A stretch of DNA of 64,000 nucleotides, taken from the NCBI RefSeq assembly GCF_007748175.1, contig NZ_CP037422.1:2920020-2984019 (forward strand), given 5' to 3'. This document shows positions 54,135 to 63,563 of this stretch, in pieces. The position numbers and the translations under genes were made by a program. The number at the start of each line of letters is the position of its first letter. The stretch's first letter is position 1. A model generated the notes under the pieces. That model ran no database searches, was not told the DNA's origin, and was given only the letters and a program-made list of their open reading frames with translations. Source of the DNA: Gimesia aquarii. GTDB lineage: Bacteria > Planctomycetota > Planctomycetia > Planctomycetales > Planctomycetaceae.

Positions 54135-57100
54135 TTAATGATGATGATGGAATGCTGCGTCTTTTGCGTTTCCACCTGAGAGTACATATGCAAGCAGGTC
54201 GAGGATTTGCTCTTTATCCAACGTATTGAGCAGGGCAGCCGGCATAATGGAGACGGGTGAGGAACGTTGAAATTCGATCGAACTCTTCGGAACCTTCTGC
54301 TCTTTCACTTGTGGCGGTCCCGTTACAAGCGTCAACGATGATTCATCTTCAGAAACGACGTTCCCGTTGAGACTCCGTCCATCTTCCAAGAGGAGCAGTA
54401 CTGTTCTGTACTTTTCTTCAATTTTGCGAGAGGGCTCAAGAATTTCTGCCAGGATTGCTTTGGCGTTATTCTTATGCTTCTTCACAACTTCATCGAGGTT
54501 AGGACCAATGGAAAGATTCTTGCCAAGGATGACGCTGTCCTTGTTCAATTTGTGGCATTGTGCGCAAGCAAGTTTTGTGAAAAGTTCCTTCCCCCTCGAA
54601 AAATTCCGATGTTGTCCGACACGTTTCAAATCTGTTTCCAGGTCAGCCATTTTCCATGGGGTAATTTTAGTAACCTGTTCCGGATTTTTAGCAAGAAACT
54701 CTTTGAGGTTATTGGTGACATACATGGTGCCACGCATCATCATGTGGTGACCAGGAAACGAGCAGATGTAAGGGTACGCACCTTCTTTCGTCGGAGCGAC
54801 GAACTCAATGACTTCTTCCTGACCATGGTCGACGAGCTTGCTGGCCCAGAGAATTTCTTTGCTCTCTGGAACAAAACCGACCGAAAACCCGCTGGCCCCC
54901 AAAGCAATCGCCTTCAAGCCAACTTCGTCAGCCTTACCCGGATTGACCAGCATGATGTTGTGCGGCATATAATCCGGATTGGCAAACGTGAGTTTTATCT
55001 TCTTACCAGGCTTCACGGTGAGTTTCGGCACGTCGTACCGCATGCGTTCACGGACAGTTCCGATGCGAATTGTCGTGAGTTCAGGTGTATCACTGAGGAT
55101 GCCTGACTTTTGTGTCGCCGCTTCCTCCGATTCCGCAATCACACCGCCACGCATGGTGCTTTCGACGTTAAACCACAAATGCTTCACCGTGTTTGCGGCA
55201 ACGCGCGCATGTGGCTCGGGAGACTTTAAAAGTAATCCCAGTAATTCCAGATTCCGATCGTTGTGTTGCTGATGCAACCAGAGCGCTTCGAGTAAGTGAT
55301 GTGCATCTTCTTTTTTGTTCGGATCAAACTGCTTGATCCACTCTTTCGTGGCGGCGAGCACGGCGTCTGAATCGCGTTCACTCAATTCGACACGGGTGCG
55401 ATGGCGAATGCCATCGATGGGTGATTTCAGATTGTCGAGTAACGCGGCTATCGGCTGTCCGTCAATGGCGACCGGTTTTTGCAGAGGACGCCCCTTGGCA
55501 GTCATTCTGTAAATGCGGCCATGCTTATGGTCGCGGTTAGGATCGCGCACATTGTGTTGCATGTGGCCGATGATCACATTGTGCCAGTCGCAGAAATACA
55601 GCGAGCCATCGGGAGCAAAAATCGCATCAGCGGGACGGAAATTCTTGTCCCCGCTCATCATCAGCCCTTTTGATTTGTCCTCCGTTTTGGAACCATCGGC
55701 ATTGAGCCGCATGACCGTCAAGTCATCACCGGCAGGCTCGCCCCATACGGTCCCTTCCTTGGCATTTCGTACCAGGTCATAGTGCTTAATGCCCAGAAAG
55801 CCAATCACGTTACAGATCAGGAAGTCACCTTGCATTGACTCAGGGAAGTGGGCACTGCTGACCACTTCACTGGCTGTTACAGGCCGCACTTCTTTCTTCA
55901 ACAGTTCGTGCATTTTGAACCCGGACTTTTCCGGACGGACCTGATACGCGCGGCCGCCGGTACCGTCGGTCGCGTAGTGATAGCCCCAGTAGTCAAACGA
56001 AATGCCATGCGGATTCGGTGAATTGACCGCATGCATCGAAATGGTGAACCGCCGCGGATCGAAACGATACATGGCCGATTCAGCGGCCTGCAAAGAAGGT
56101 CCCCAGGGATGCTCGTGATTATGCACCATGAAAACACCGCTCTGCCAGTAGATCGCACCATCGGGTCCATAGATCAAATTATTCGCTGCGTGATGGGTAT
56201 CAGAAGAGTCGAGGCCTTGCAGCATCACGGTGCGAACATCGGCCACATCGTCGCCATCGGTATCTTTCAGGAACACAAGTTCCGGCGCGGAAGCAACCAG
56301 CACACCGCCATTCCAAAATTCAAATCCCAGCGGATTCTGAATTCGGGCAAACTCGGTCACGCGATCCGCTTTACCATCGTTATTGTCATCATGCACAATC
56401 AGCAATGCATCGTCCATCTCTTTCAGAGGTTCCCACTTGGGGTACGTCGGCCAAACCGCGGCCCACAGACGGCCCTTGGTATCGAACTGCATTTGTACCG
56501 GATTGATCAACTCAGGAAACTGTTTTTCATCGGCGAACAGGCTGACCTCGAACCCATCTGCGACAGCCATATGCTTGATGCCTTCTTCTCCACTGATGTA
56601 GTTCAGGTTTCCCTCTTTAATCGCACTGGAACTCTTACTGCCTCCACCCACATTCGAGATCACCTTAACCGGCTGCGGTACATTGCTATCATCGACTTCG
56701 AAGTCCTGACCTTTGGCGACTGCCCAGACACGGGCATCACGGTTCATGGTCATCACGTCCAACATCGACAGCTCGTGCTGCAACACCTCGGCATTGGTCT
56801 GATCGTTCGTAAATTTCAGAATAGACCGCCCGCCCCAGACATCATTGCCATCACGAGCGCGATAACGGTTATTCCACTTATAATTTTTATCCAATATAGC
56901 CAAACGCAGGGGCTCCATCGTATGCGACGCAGTCACCTGATGACCAGACAGTGCAGAGGAGATGACTTCAGCCAGCTGCTTGTTACCTTCCTCAGTCAAA
57001 TGGACCCCGTTGATTGTCAGAGGCGTGCTCGATTCTTTATACATCTGGAGAGAAGGGTGGAACAGGTCAACATATGCCACACCCGCTTTTCGGGCTGCGG

Positions 57101-59255
57101 CTGCGGTGGCTTTAGTGTAGGCCGCAAGTTGTACATTATGCGCCTTGCCGTCAGGCACGTTTTTGTTTCCGGTGTCTTCATGGGCAATCGGACTGAACAA
57201 CACAATCCGGGGGAACGATTTCCCGTTTGCCTTGGAACCACGGGTCTTTTTGACAAAATCGATGAGTTTTCTCTGATACTCGCCCGCCTTTTTCACACCT
57301 TCAAATGATTCGTTGTAGCCGAAGAATGCGAAGACGACGTCCGCTTTCACATGCCGTAAGTATTCGGTGATCGTAGCGGCACCTTTGCTGCGCGGGAACG
57401 AATCCACACGATCGCCGCTCGCGCTCATGTTTCGAAAACGTACCTGCTTACCTTGCAGCTCACTCTGCAACAGCGTTTCCAGCCATCCGTCATGCTGCAT
57501 CCGATCAGGTAGTCCATTGCCGACAATCGCAACGACGTCACCTTTCTGAAAAGCAAAGGGAATCGGATCACGGTAGTTAGCCGGCACGTCAAAAAGTGTC
57601 GGGTCAGCGGCCTGACTGTATGACTTCGAACCGACGGACTTCGAAGTCGACTTATAAGGGACACCCGGTTTTCCGTTGAAGGTCAGATAATTCTTCTTTC
57701 CACGGTTCTTGACGTCGATCTCCATAGTAAAGGGAGCGGCCACTTTCGTCAGCCGGAACACCGGTTTGCGATTCGCATCCAACAGCGTCAGCGTGAAATC
57801 TTCCAGTCGGCCTTCAAATCCACTACGGTTCCAGATACCCACCTTTTCCACGTCGACAGCCCGACCGAGATCAACTTCCCACCAGGGATTCCTGGTTCCC
57901 GCATTGGCAGTATGAGTCTGTCCCCCTTTACCCCAATCAGAGCTTTTATTGCCATCCAGCGCCTTGGCGGCGACTCCTGGTCCCATTGTGCTCGACTGCG
58001 TCGCCTTGCCGTCCTTCGCGATATTTTTTCCACCGCTGATCACTTCGACTTCCGCCAGCGTTAGAATCCGTTTATTGCCCGGTAGTTCAATGCGAACAAA
58101 TTGCGCCGGCTTACCAGTCACAAGTTTTGCCTTTGAATTTTGTTTCTTGTTTGCCTTCGAGGCGTTCTTCTTTCGAGAGGATTTCTTTTTGGAGTCCGTT
58201 CTTTTGGTATTGTGGTTGGCAGGAATCGGGCTCGTATAGCCGGCATACGCTTCCGGTTTTATACCATGTGCGTAAGTCCCGAAGCCAAATGTATTGGGCT
58301 CAAACGGCCCGACAAAAGCAACGTTCGCATCCGCTTTAATCGCGTCTTCCATTCCCAACGCCCAGAAACACGCGTTGACCAGCATTCGGCGGTAGCCCTC
58401 ATTCAACAGATCTTCAGGCGTTCCATACAATGTTGTAAATACGCGTCCTTTCTTACCCGATTTGGACGTATATGTTCGCGTCCACTCCGAAGGCATCGGC
58501 GGCTTTGTCTTGTCGGCAGGAGAATCCGGCTTCATACCGTTGAGAGGCTGAGCCATGGTTAATACTTCACCATCGGTGGGCTTGCCGACATAACCGCCCG
58601 CCTGCACCCAGATGTCTTTCACACCACGCAAAATCGGATGTGTCTGCTTGCCGTCAATGATTGTGATGCGTGTACTCTGCTTATGGTTGGTTCCATAGTG
58701 ACCCACCCAGGTCTGCCCCAGCACCTGATGTCCAAAACCCTTCTCGTAGTCCTTGTCTTTACTGTTATAAGAATATTCCGAAAAGGGAGCACTGGCAGGC
58801 ATATTGAACGCGTGCGTCGCGGTCCGCATGCCAACCACCGGACCACCTCGATTGAGGTAATCATCGAAATGCTGCATCTGTTCTTTGGGTAGATTCTGAA
58901 ACCGTAGAAACACAACCGCAAGGTCCGCCGTCTTGAGCGCTTCCATGCCAGGAATATTGGAGTTGCCTGCTACGATTTCGCCCGTTTTCGGATCAATATT
59001 AAACAGCACAGTGCACTTGAAACCGTGATGCTTCGCCAAAATTCGCGCGAGTGCGGGCAGCGATTCCTCAGAGCGGTATTCATGATCGCCTGCGAGGAAA
59101 ACAATATGTTTTCCCTTACCCACTCCCTCAGTCCCTTCATAAACCAGTGGTGCTGCGCTGGCGAAGTTTGCAATAAGTAGTGATAAGCACAGAGAAGCGG
59201 TCCAACAGGCGGATTTCATTGAAGAGTCTGCAATGAGGCTGAGATATTGTTTCAT
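54135..59255 (-). CDS. Giant fusion: ThuA - F5/8-like - SGNH-like - PVC dehydrogenase propeller - cupredoxin-like - cytochrome c
   Basis: 1706 residues with a signal peptide. The ATG at 59219 (MKSACWTASLCLSLL) would give a more typical signal and may be the true start; neither has a clear ribosome site. In order: ThuA-like glutamine-amidotransferase fold (about 45-300, HIVFLAGDHEYRS, THAFNMP); a Lys-rich linker; a discoidin/F5-8-like domain (about 400-525, KALDGNKSSDWGKGG, WWEVDLGR); a SGNH-like domain (about 565-770) whose block I is VGNGLPDRM and final block is INGVHLT, lacking the usual Ser and Asp; a PVC-type membrane-bound dehydrogenase propeller (about 885-1250); HEAT-like helices; a plastocyanin-like copper site (about 1390-1520, HNIML and CSFPGHHMMM); and a one-haem cytochrome c (CAQCH, about 1564). 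It ends HHHH. An electron-transferring sugar oxidase is likely; substrate unknown. Confidence 0.9.
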   Translation of the reverse strand: MKQYLSLIADSSMKSACWTASLCLSLLIANFASAAPLVYEGTEGVGKGKHIVFLAGDHEYRSEESLPALARILAKHHGFKCTVLFNIDPKTGEIVAGNSNIPGMEALKTADLAVVFLRFQNLPKEQMQHFDDYLNRGGPVVGMRTATHAFNMPASAPFSEYSYNSKDKDYEKGFGHQVLGQTWVGHYGTNHKQSTRITIIDGKQTHPILRGVKDIWVQAGGYVGKPTDGEVLTMAQPLNGMKPDSPADKTKPPMPSEWTRTYTSKSGKKGRVFTTLYGTPEDLLNEGYRRMLVNACFWALGMEDAIKADANVAFVGPFEPNTFGFGTYAHGIKPEAYAGYTSPIPANHNTKRTDSKKKSSRKKNASKANKKQNSKAKLVTGKPAQFVRIELPGNKRILTLAEVEVISGGKNIAKDGKATQSSTMGPGVAAKALDGNKSSDWGKGGQTHTANAGTRNPWWEVDLGRAVDVEKVGIWNRSGFEGRLEDFTLTLLDANRKPVFRLTKVAAPFTMEIDVKNRGKKNYLTFNGKPGVPYKSTSKSVGSKSYSQAADPTLFDVPANYRDPIPFAFQKGDVVAIVGNGLPDRMQHDGWLETLLQSELQGKQVRFRNMSASGDRVDSFPRSKGAATITEYLRHVKADVVFAFFGYNESFEGVKKAGEYQRKLIDFVKKTRGSKANGKSFPRIVLFSPIAHEDTGNKNVPDGKAHNVQLAAYTKATAAAARKAGVAYVDLFHPSLQMYKESSTPLTINGVHLTEEGNKQLAEVISSALSGHQVTASHTMEPLRLAILDKNYKWNNRYRARDGNDVWGGRSILKFTNDQTNAEVLQHELSMLDVMTMNRDARVWAVAKGQDFEVDDSNVPQPVKVISNVGGGSKSSSAIKEGNLNYISGEEGIKHMAVADGFEVSLFADEKQFPELINPVQMQFDTKGRLWAAVWPTYPKWEPLKEMDDALLIVHDDNNDGKADRVTEFARIQNPLGFEFWNGGVLVASAPELVFLKDTDGDDVADVRTVMLQGLDSSDTHHAANNLIYGPDGAIYWQSGVFMVHNHEHPWGPSLQAAESAMYRFDPRRFTISMHAVNSPNPHGISFDYWGYHYATDGTGGRAYQVRPEKSGFKMHELLKKEVRPVTASEVVSSAHFPESMQGDFLICNVIGFLGIKHYDLVRNAKEGTVWGEPAGDDLTVMRLNADGSKTEDKSKGLMMSGDKNFRPADAIFAPDGSLYFCDWHNVIIGHMQHNVRDPNRDHKHGRIYRMTAKGRPLQKPVAIDGQPIAALLDNLKSPIDGIRHRTRVELSERDSDAVLAATKEWIKQFDPNKKEDAHHLLEALWLHQQHNDRNLELLGLLLKSPEPHARVAANTVKHLWFNVESTMRGGVIAESEEAATQKSGILSDTPELTTIRIGTVRERMRYDVPKLTVKPGKKIKLTFANPDYMPHNIMLVNPGKADEVGLKAIALGASGFSVGFVPESKEILWASKLVDHGQEEVIEFVAPTKEGAYPYICSFPGHHMMMRGTMYVTNNLKEFLAKNPEQVTKITPWKMADLETDLKRVGQHRNFSRGKELFTKLACAQCHKLNKDSVILGKNLSIGPNLDEVVKKHKNNAKAILAEILEPSRKIEEKYRTVLLLLEDGRSLNGNVVSEDESSLTLVTGPPQVKEQKVPKSSIEFQRSSPVSIMPAALLNTLDKEQILDLLAYVLSGGNAKDAAFHHHH

Positions 59256-59469
59256 TGTTCGAGCATAATCCGTAAAAAAGAGCGAGGTGTATCGGTGTGT
59301 AAGTTGTGTAGATACTACCAGTTTAGTTACGCACCAGGGCAGAAGCTAGGGTTTCGCTTCCGATCCGCCAAAAAAGAAGGGCATTCAGAAAAGCAGGCTA
59401 GAAGGAAAGCGATTAAGAACGGAAACGATTGTTCTCTCAGAAACCGAACCGATGGGATGACACCACGTT

Positions 59470-60792
59470 TCAGATCAATTCGGTAATCAAATCCCGGCGC
59501 TCCAGAATATACCGGGGCCTGCCGCTATGATCCGGGAACGTTGCGGCTGGGTCGATGCCCAGATGGCGATACAGCATCGCCAGCACATTTTCGGGACGAT
59601 AGGGGGCGTCTGCCGGCGTGCCACCTTTATCATCAGAAGCGCCAATCACCTGACCGGTTTTGATTCCGCCACCCGCCAGGGCAACGCTCATCACACGCCC
59701 CCAATGGTCACGTCCGGCATTCTTATTGAATTTCGGTGTCCGGCCAAATTCGCCCATGGCAACCACCATCACTTTTTTGTCGAGACCACGTTCATGCAGG
59801 TCTTCCACGAGTGCCGCAAACGCACGGTCATAAGGCACGCCTTTTTCCCGCATGCGTTTGACCAGATCGCGATGATCGTCCCAACTGGGACCGGTCACGC
59901 GCACGGAAGCCACCGTCACGCCATGCTCCACCAAGCGGCGTGCGAGCAAAATATTCTGGCCAAAAGCGGTCATACCGTAGCGTTCGCGCGTGTTCTGATC
60001 TTCCTGTGACAGATCGAAAGCTTTGCGGGCTGCATCACCTGCCACCATCTCGAAGGCTTCCTTTGTGTATTGATCAATGGCATCGCCGACGCCTTTATTG
60101 TCAATAATTTCGCGAGTGGCATCGAAGCCCTTTAGCAATGACTGGCGATCCCGCATGCGCTCTGCAGTCAGACCACGTAACAGAGTCAGGTTGGGGACCT
60201 CAAAGTTTTTGGCATCCGCATCACGGGCGGTGATGAAGGGATTAAAACCCTTACCCAACCAGGCGGCACGACCATAACGCATATCGCGTGGCAAAGAGAC
60301 ATACGCGGGAATTCCCTCTGCATTACTGCCACGGACTCGGGAGGTAATACAGCCGATACTCGGCATCTCGTTTTCTCTGTTTTGACGATCGCGCAGGTAA
60401 TATCCGGTTTGGGTCAAGTGGCTGCTCGTGCTATGGCTGCCGGAATCGTGATGAATCGAACGGATAATCGCCATTTTATCGAGTACCCGCGCCTGCGCTT
60501 CCATGAACTCGCTGAACTGCACACCAGGGACTGCTGTGTTGATGGGACTAAGCGGCCCCCGATAATCGGAAGGCGCATTCGGCTTGGGATCATAGGTTTC
60601 ATGCTGAGTCGGCCCACCAGCCAGTTCCAGAAAAATGATCGCCGTATCCTGCTTGGAATGTCCCCGTTCCGCAGCGTGTGCTTTCAGACGAAGAATGTCG
60701 GGGAGAGAAAGGCCCATCAAGCCGGTCAAACCCGCTTTCACAACGGACCGTCGTGAGATACCATCGCAAAATTCGGTAGTGCGTCGAGACAT
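59470..60792 (-). CDS. DUF1501 protein, Tat-exported
   Basis: 440 residues. ATG 60792 follows AAAGGAG at about five bases; a longer reading to 60846 is rejected. Tat-like signal SRRSVVKAGLTGLMGLSL. DUF1501 hallmarks: AIIFLELAGGPTQHETYDPK, IIRSIHHDSGSHSTSSH, MVVAMGEFGRTPKFN and GRDHWGRVMSVALAGGG. It is paralogous to 50177-51577. It lies upstream of the giant dehydrogenase on the same strand with a 214-base gap, so they may share a promoter. The 5' flank borders the REP array. Confidence 0.95.
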   Translation of the reverse strand: MSRRTTEFCDGISRRSVVKAGLTGLMGLSLPDILRLKAHAAERGHSKQDTAIIFLELAGGPTQHETYDPKPNAPSDYRGPLSPINTAVPGVQFSEFMEAQARVLDKMAIIRSIHHDSGSHSTSSHLTQTGYYLRDRQNRENEMPSIGCITSRVRGSNAEGIPAYVSLPRDMRYGRAAWLGKGFNPFITARDADAKNFEVPNLTLLRGLTAERMRDRQSLLKGFDATREIIDNKGVGDAIDQYTKEAFEMVAGDAARKAFDLSQEDQNTRERYGMTAFGQNILLARRLVEHGVTVASVRVTGPSWDDHRDLVKRMREKGVPYDRAFAALVEDLHERGLDKKVMVVAMGEFGRTPKFNKNAGRDHWGRVMSVALAGGGIKTGQVIGASDDKGGTPADAPYRPENVLAMLYRHLGIDPAATFPDHSGRPRYILERRDLITELI

Positions 60793-60966
60793 TCCTGCTC
60801 CTTTCCCAGGTGAGAGTGGCGGGATTGATGCGGGGTCAGCAATCATTGCCTGAAGGTGGGACCATTACACATCGACATTCAACAATATATCTAAATCGGC
60901 ACCACACATCAACACTTGTTAATGTATCTAGGCAAAATTCCCGAGATTTGGGACGGTTCCAGACCA

Positions 60967-61599
60967 CGTAGGGGTCGACCCAAGTGTCGACCCACCGTTC
61001 GACATCCCCACCATTTCACACCCACATCGACACTACATAAAACCATCCGCACACCTCAATACAAACACATCAACCCTGCGGGCTGACACATGGGTCAGCC
61101 CCTACAATTATCACCAATGCGATACAAAAACGTAGGGGTCGACCCGTGTGTCGACCCGCCATTCGGCATCCCCACCATTTCACACCCACATCGACACCAC
61201 ATAAAACCATCCGCACACCTCAATACAAACACATCAACCCTGCGGGCTGACACATGGGTCAGCCCCTACAATTATCATCAATGCGATACAAAAACGTAGG
61301 GGTCGACCCAAGTGTCGACCCGCCGCGCGATATCACCACCGATTCACACTCACATCGGCACTACATAAAACCATCCGCATGCCTCAATACAAACACATCA
61401 AACCCGCGGGCTGACACATGGGTCAGCCCCGACATTAATCACCAATACGTTACAAAAAACGTAGGGGTCGACCCATGGGTCGACCCGCCGCGCGACATCC
61501 CTACCGATTCACACTCACGTTGGCATCACGCAAAATCATTCCTACACCCCAACACAAAACACATCAACCTCACGGGCTGACACGTGGGTCAGCCCCTAC
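60967..61599. repeat. Tandem REP-type array, four units of about 164 bp
   Basis: Four units begin at 60967, 61131, 61295 and 61460. Each starts with a GTAG-footed hairpin (GTAGGGGTCGACCC, short loop, GTCGACCC) and ends about 110 bases later with a second hairpin in inverted orientation (GGGCTGAC, loop, GTCAGCCC, then CCTAC). The two stems differ by paired changes (TCGAC versus CTGAC) that keep base pairing. The spacer between the hairpins is also well conserved, as is a roughly 25-base link between units. Units are 139 bp plus spacer. The third unit has GAC in place of the terminal TAC. Short reading frames across this array are not genes. Confidence 0.93.
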
Positions 61600-61621
61600 A
61601 AATCACGTATAATATTTGTCT

Positions 61622-62110
61622 TTACCCCAATTTTGGGGGGTTGGTTTTGATGTACTCTGCGATCTCGTAATACGCCTCTTCGTCGCGGATGATGTGCTCA
61701 TAATAATTTCGTTGCCATAAACGTTTGGAAAACCGCGGCCAACCGTTTTGTTTTACTCCTCGTATATACTCATTCATCGACATCGTTTTAAACCATTGCA
61801 CGGCTTTTGCGACTGTCGGCGAGTCGTCGTCACCAACATCAGTTTTGTCTCTGCGACTAATCTCAACAATACCATGCAAGTGGTTCGGCATCACAACAAA
61901 CTCATGCAAGGTCATATCCGGAAATTTTTCTTCCACCTTACCCCACCATTTTTGAACCATCTCTCCTGCGCTATTAAGATTCATTACTCCATCTTGAATC
62001 TCACCAAACAAAGACAAGGAATTCTGCGTACAAATCGTCAGGAAATAAAAACCCGCCTGCGAATAGTCATACCTCGGCAACCGAATCATCTTCCGCCGCG
62101 CCAAATTCAT
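61622..62110 (-). mobile_element. RAYT: REP-associated Y1/HUH transposase (TnpA-REP family)
   Basis: 162 residues, full length for the family. RYDYSQAGFYFLTICTQ at the start, the HUH motif in VVMPNHLHGIVEI (His-Leu-His), and the C-terminal RNYYEHIIRDEEAYYEIAEYIKTNP with the catalytic-tyrosine region are diagnostic of IS200-like RAYT proteins. These enzymes cut and join single-stranded REP hairpins. The gene lies 22 bases from one REP unit (ending 61599) and 11 bases from another (starting 62122), so it is embedded in its own likely substrate. No inverted repeats or target-site duplications of a classic IS are present. Confidence 0.93.
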
Positions 62111-62121
62111 AACAATCCCTC

Positions 62122-62390
62122 CGTAGGGGTCGACCCATGTGTCGACCCGCCGTTCGACATCCTCACCGATTCACACCCACATCGGCACCACGTGAAACCA
62201 TCCGCACGCCACAACACAAACATGTCAACCCCGTGGGCTGACACGTGGGTCAGCCCTAAATTGATCATCAATGCGTTACAAAAAACGTAGGTGTCGACCC
62301 GCCGCGCGATATCCCCACCGATTCACACCCTCAACGGCACCACATAAAACCGTCCGTACGCCTCAACACAAACACCTCAACCCCGCCGTT
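62122..62390. repeat. REP-type units on the other side of the RAYT gene
   Basis: A complete unit begins at 62122 and ends at about 62256 with a slightly truncated second hairpin (ends CCCTAAA, losing the CTAC foot). A second unit begins at 62286 but its first hairpin has lost about 11 bases (GTAGGTGTCGACCC then GCCGCGCG), so it cannot fold normally. Its remainder runs into the end of the DUF4268 gene at about 62390. This matches the array at 60967-61599 and suggests ongoing decay on this side. Confidence 0.9.
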
Positions 62391-63495
62391 ATCCCCCCGA
62401 TTTGAGCTGCGCAACATACGGGCTCAACGCCTTATCAAACTGAATCATTGCGTCGACCAGTTTTTCAATCGTCTGTGGCCATTCCGTTTCGTCATCTCGA
62501 TAGCCACCTTCAATTTCGAGCTTGATCCGGCTAGCCCGATTATTATCCAGGCGTCTCCAGTCTACAGGCTCACCAACGACAGATTCAATCTGCTCCTTAT
62601 GCGAAAATAATGCGTCAAATATCTGCTTGTTTTCATTCTGACTGCCGACACCACGATCGATATATAAATCAATAAAAGAAGTATGCTGAGTGATCTTATA
62701 ATGATATCTTAGCCCTGCCATCCCGGCTCCCGTTCCAATCTCATACCGATCAGTTGGTGCTATATTTGCATGCAGGTCCGTTTTGGAATGCGCATACTCC
62801 AACAACCTCGTCCAGAAGCGTTTACGGATCGTATACCGCTCAGCCCGGTCTTTGCGTTCCTGGCGTTCTTTTTCCCGAATCTGCACAGTATATGTGGACG
62901 CCTCGGGCAGGGGAACAATCTGTTGCACATCTACCAGGATCTTCTCTCCATATCGGTACGGCTTCATCCGCATACAGCGGATATCTAGATCTCGATCATT
63001 CAGCCAGAGGACAGCTGTTGTCAGTTCCTTGGAAAATTCGGCTGACGCCAGAATGATCCGCACATCCTGGGCAAAGCGGTCTTCATCCGGTTCACTCCAG
63101 TCAAGATGTTCCAGCAATGCTTCATGGGCGTCACTCTCTTTACCGATTTTTTTGAGATAGCCAGAGAAAACTTCCACAGCGCGATCAAACGTCATTGCGG
63201 AAACCATCGCCGCATAGCGGATCGCCTGCAGCTCCATATGCCCGCCATCTTCGGTCCGCTTGAGTTCAATCACCACCAAGTTGGCAGCCTTGTCAACACC
63301 CAAAAGATCAATCCGTCGACTCCCTTCGGTCCATTCCCCAAATTCCTCAGCAATCACCAGTGTATCCGGCGAGATGACATCTACCTGTATTCGCAACAAC
63401 CGTTGCAGATCATGCCGCTCCTTCACTCCCACCTTGGCATATGACGTCTCGGTAAGCTCTTGCAGTGAATCTGCAGTAATCTCATATATTGCCAT
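62389..63495 (-). CDS. PD-(D/E)XK nuclease-like protein with C-terminal DUF4268 domain
   Basis: 368 residues. The N-terminal half has a PD-(D/E)XK-like core: RRIDLLGVDKAANLVVIELKRTED, with the Asp and the Glu-x-Lys pair in the expected order, preceded by EEFGEWTEG. This resembles nuclease domains of the NucS/DUF91 type. The C-terminal third (about 225-360) matches DUF4268: KRFWTRLLEYAHSK, GLRYHYKITQHTSFIDLYID, PVDWRRLDNNRASRI. DNA binding or cleavage is inferred; DUF4268 proteins are often found in genome-defence neighbourhoods. Its stop lies at the edge of a degraded REP unit. The gene upstream is a DUF4357 protein. Confidence 0.88.
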   Translation of the reverse strand: MAIYEITADSLQELTETSYAKVGVKERHDLQRLLRIQVDVISPDTLVIAEEFGEWTEGSRRIDLLGVDKAANLVVIELKRTEDGGHMELQAIRYAAMVSAMTFDRAVEVFSGYLKKIGKESDAHEALLEHLDWSEPDEDRFAQDVRIILASAEFSKELTTAVLWLNDRDLDIRCMRMKPYRYGEKILVDVQQIVPLPEASTYTVQIREKERQERKDRAERYTIRKRFWTRLLEYAHSKTDLHANIAPTDRYEIGTGAGMAGLRYHYKITQHTSFIDLYIDRGVGSQNENKQIFDALFSHKEQIESVVGEPVDWRRLDNNRASRIKLEIEGGYRDDETEWPQTIEKLVDAMIQFDKALSPYVAQLKSGG

Positions 63496-63563
63496 ATCTG
63501 TTCTCTTTTCAGCTATTGAGCCTGATACAATGCGGCTTTAATCTTCTAGTTCGAAGTGCTGCG

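Noticed and set aside
56031-57308. Plus-strand frame of 425 codons inside the giant dehydrogenase gene
   Set aside because: Antisense shadow; the minus strand has recognised domains and the antisense product has none.
61090-61580. Short frames with repeated VGVDP-x-VDPP and ADTWVSP strings
   Set aside because: They are translations of the REP array; similar products are common false annotations in planctomycete genomes.
60967-61599. CRISPR-like array
   Set aside because: Unit is about 164 bp with the whole unit conserved including the would-be spacers, has paired hairpins with GTAG feet, and no cas genes are nearby.
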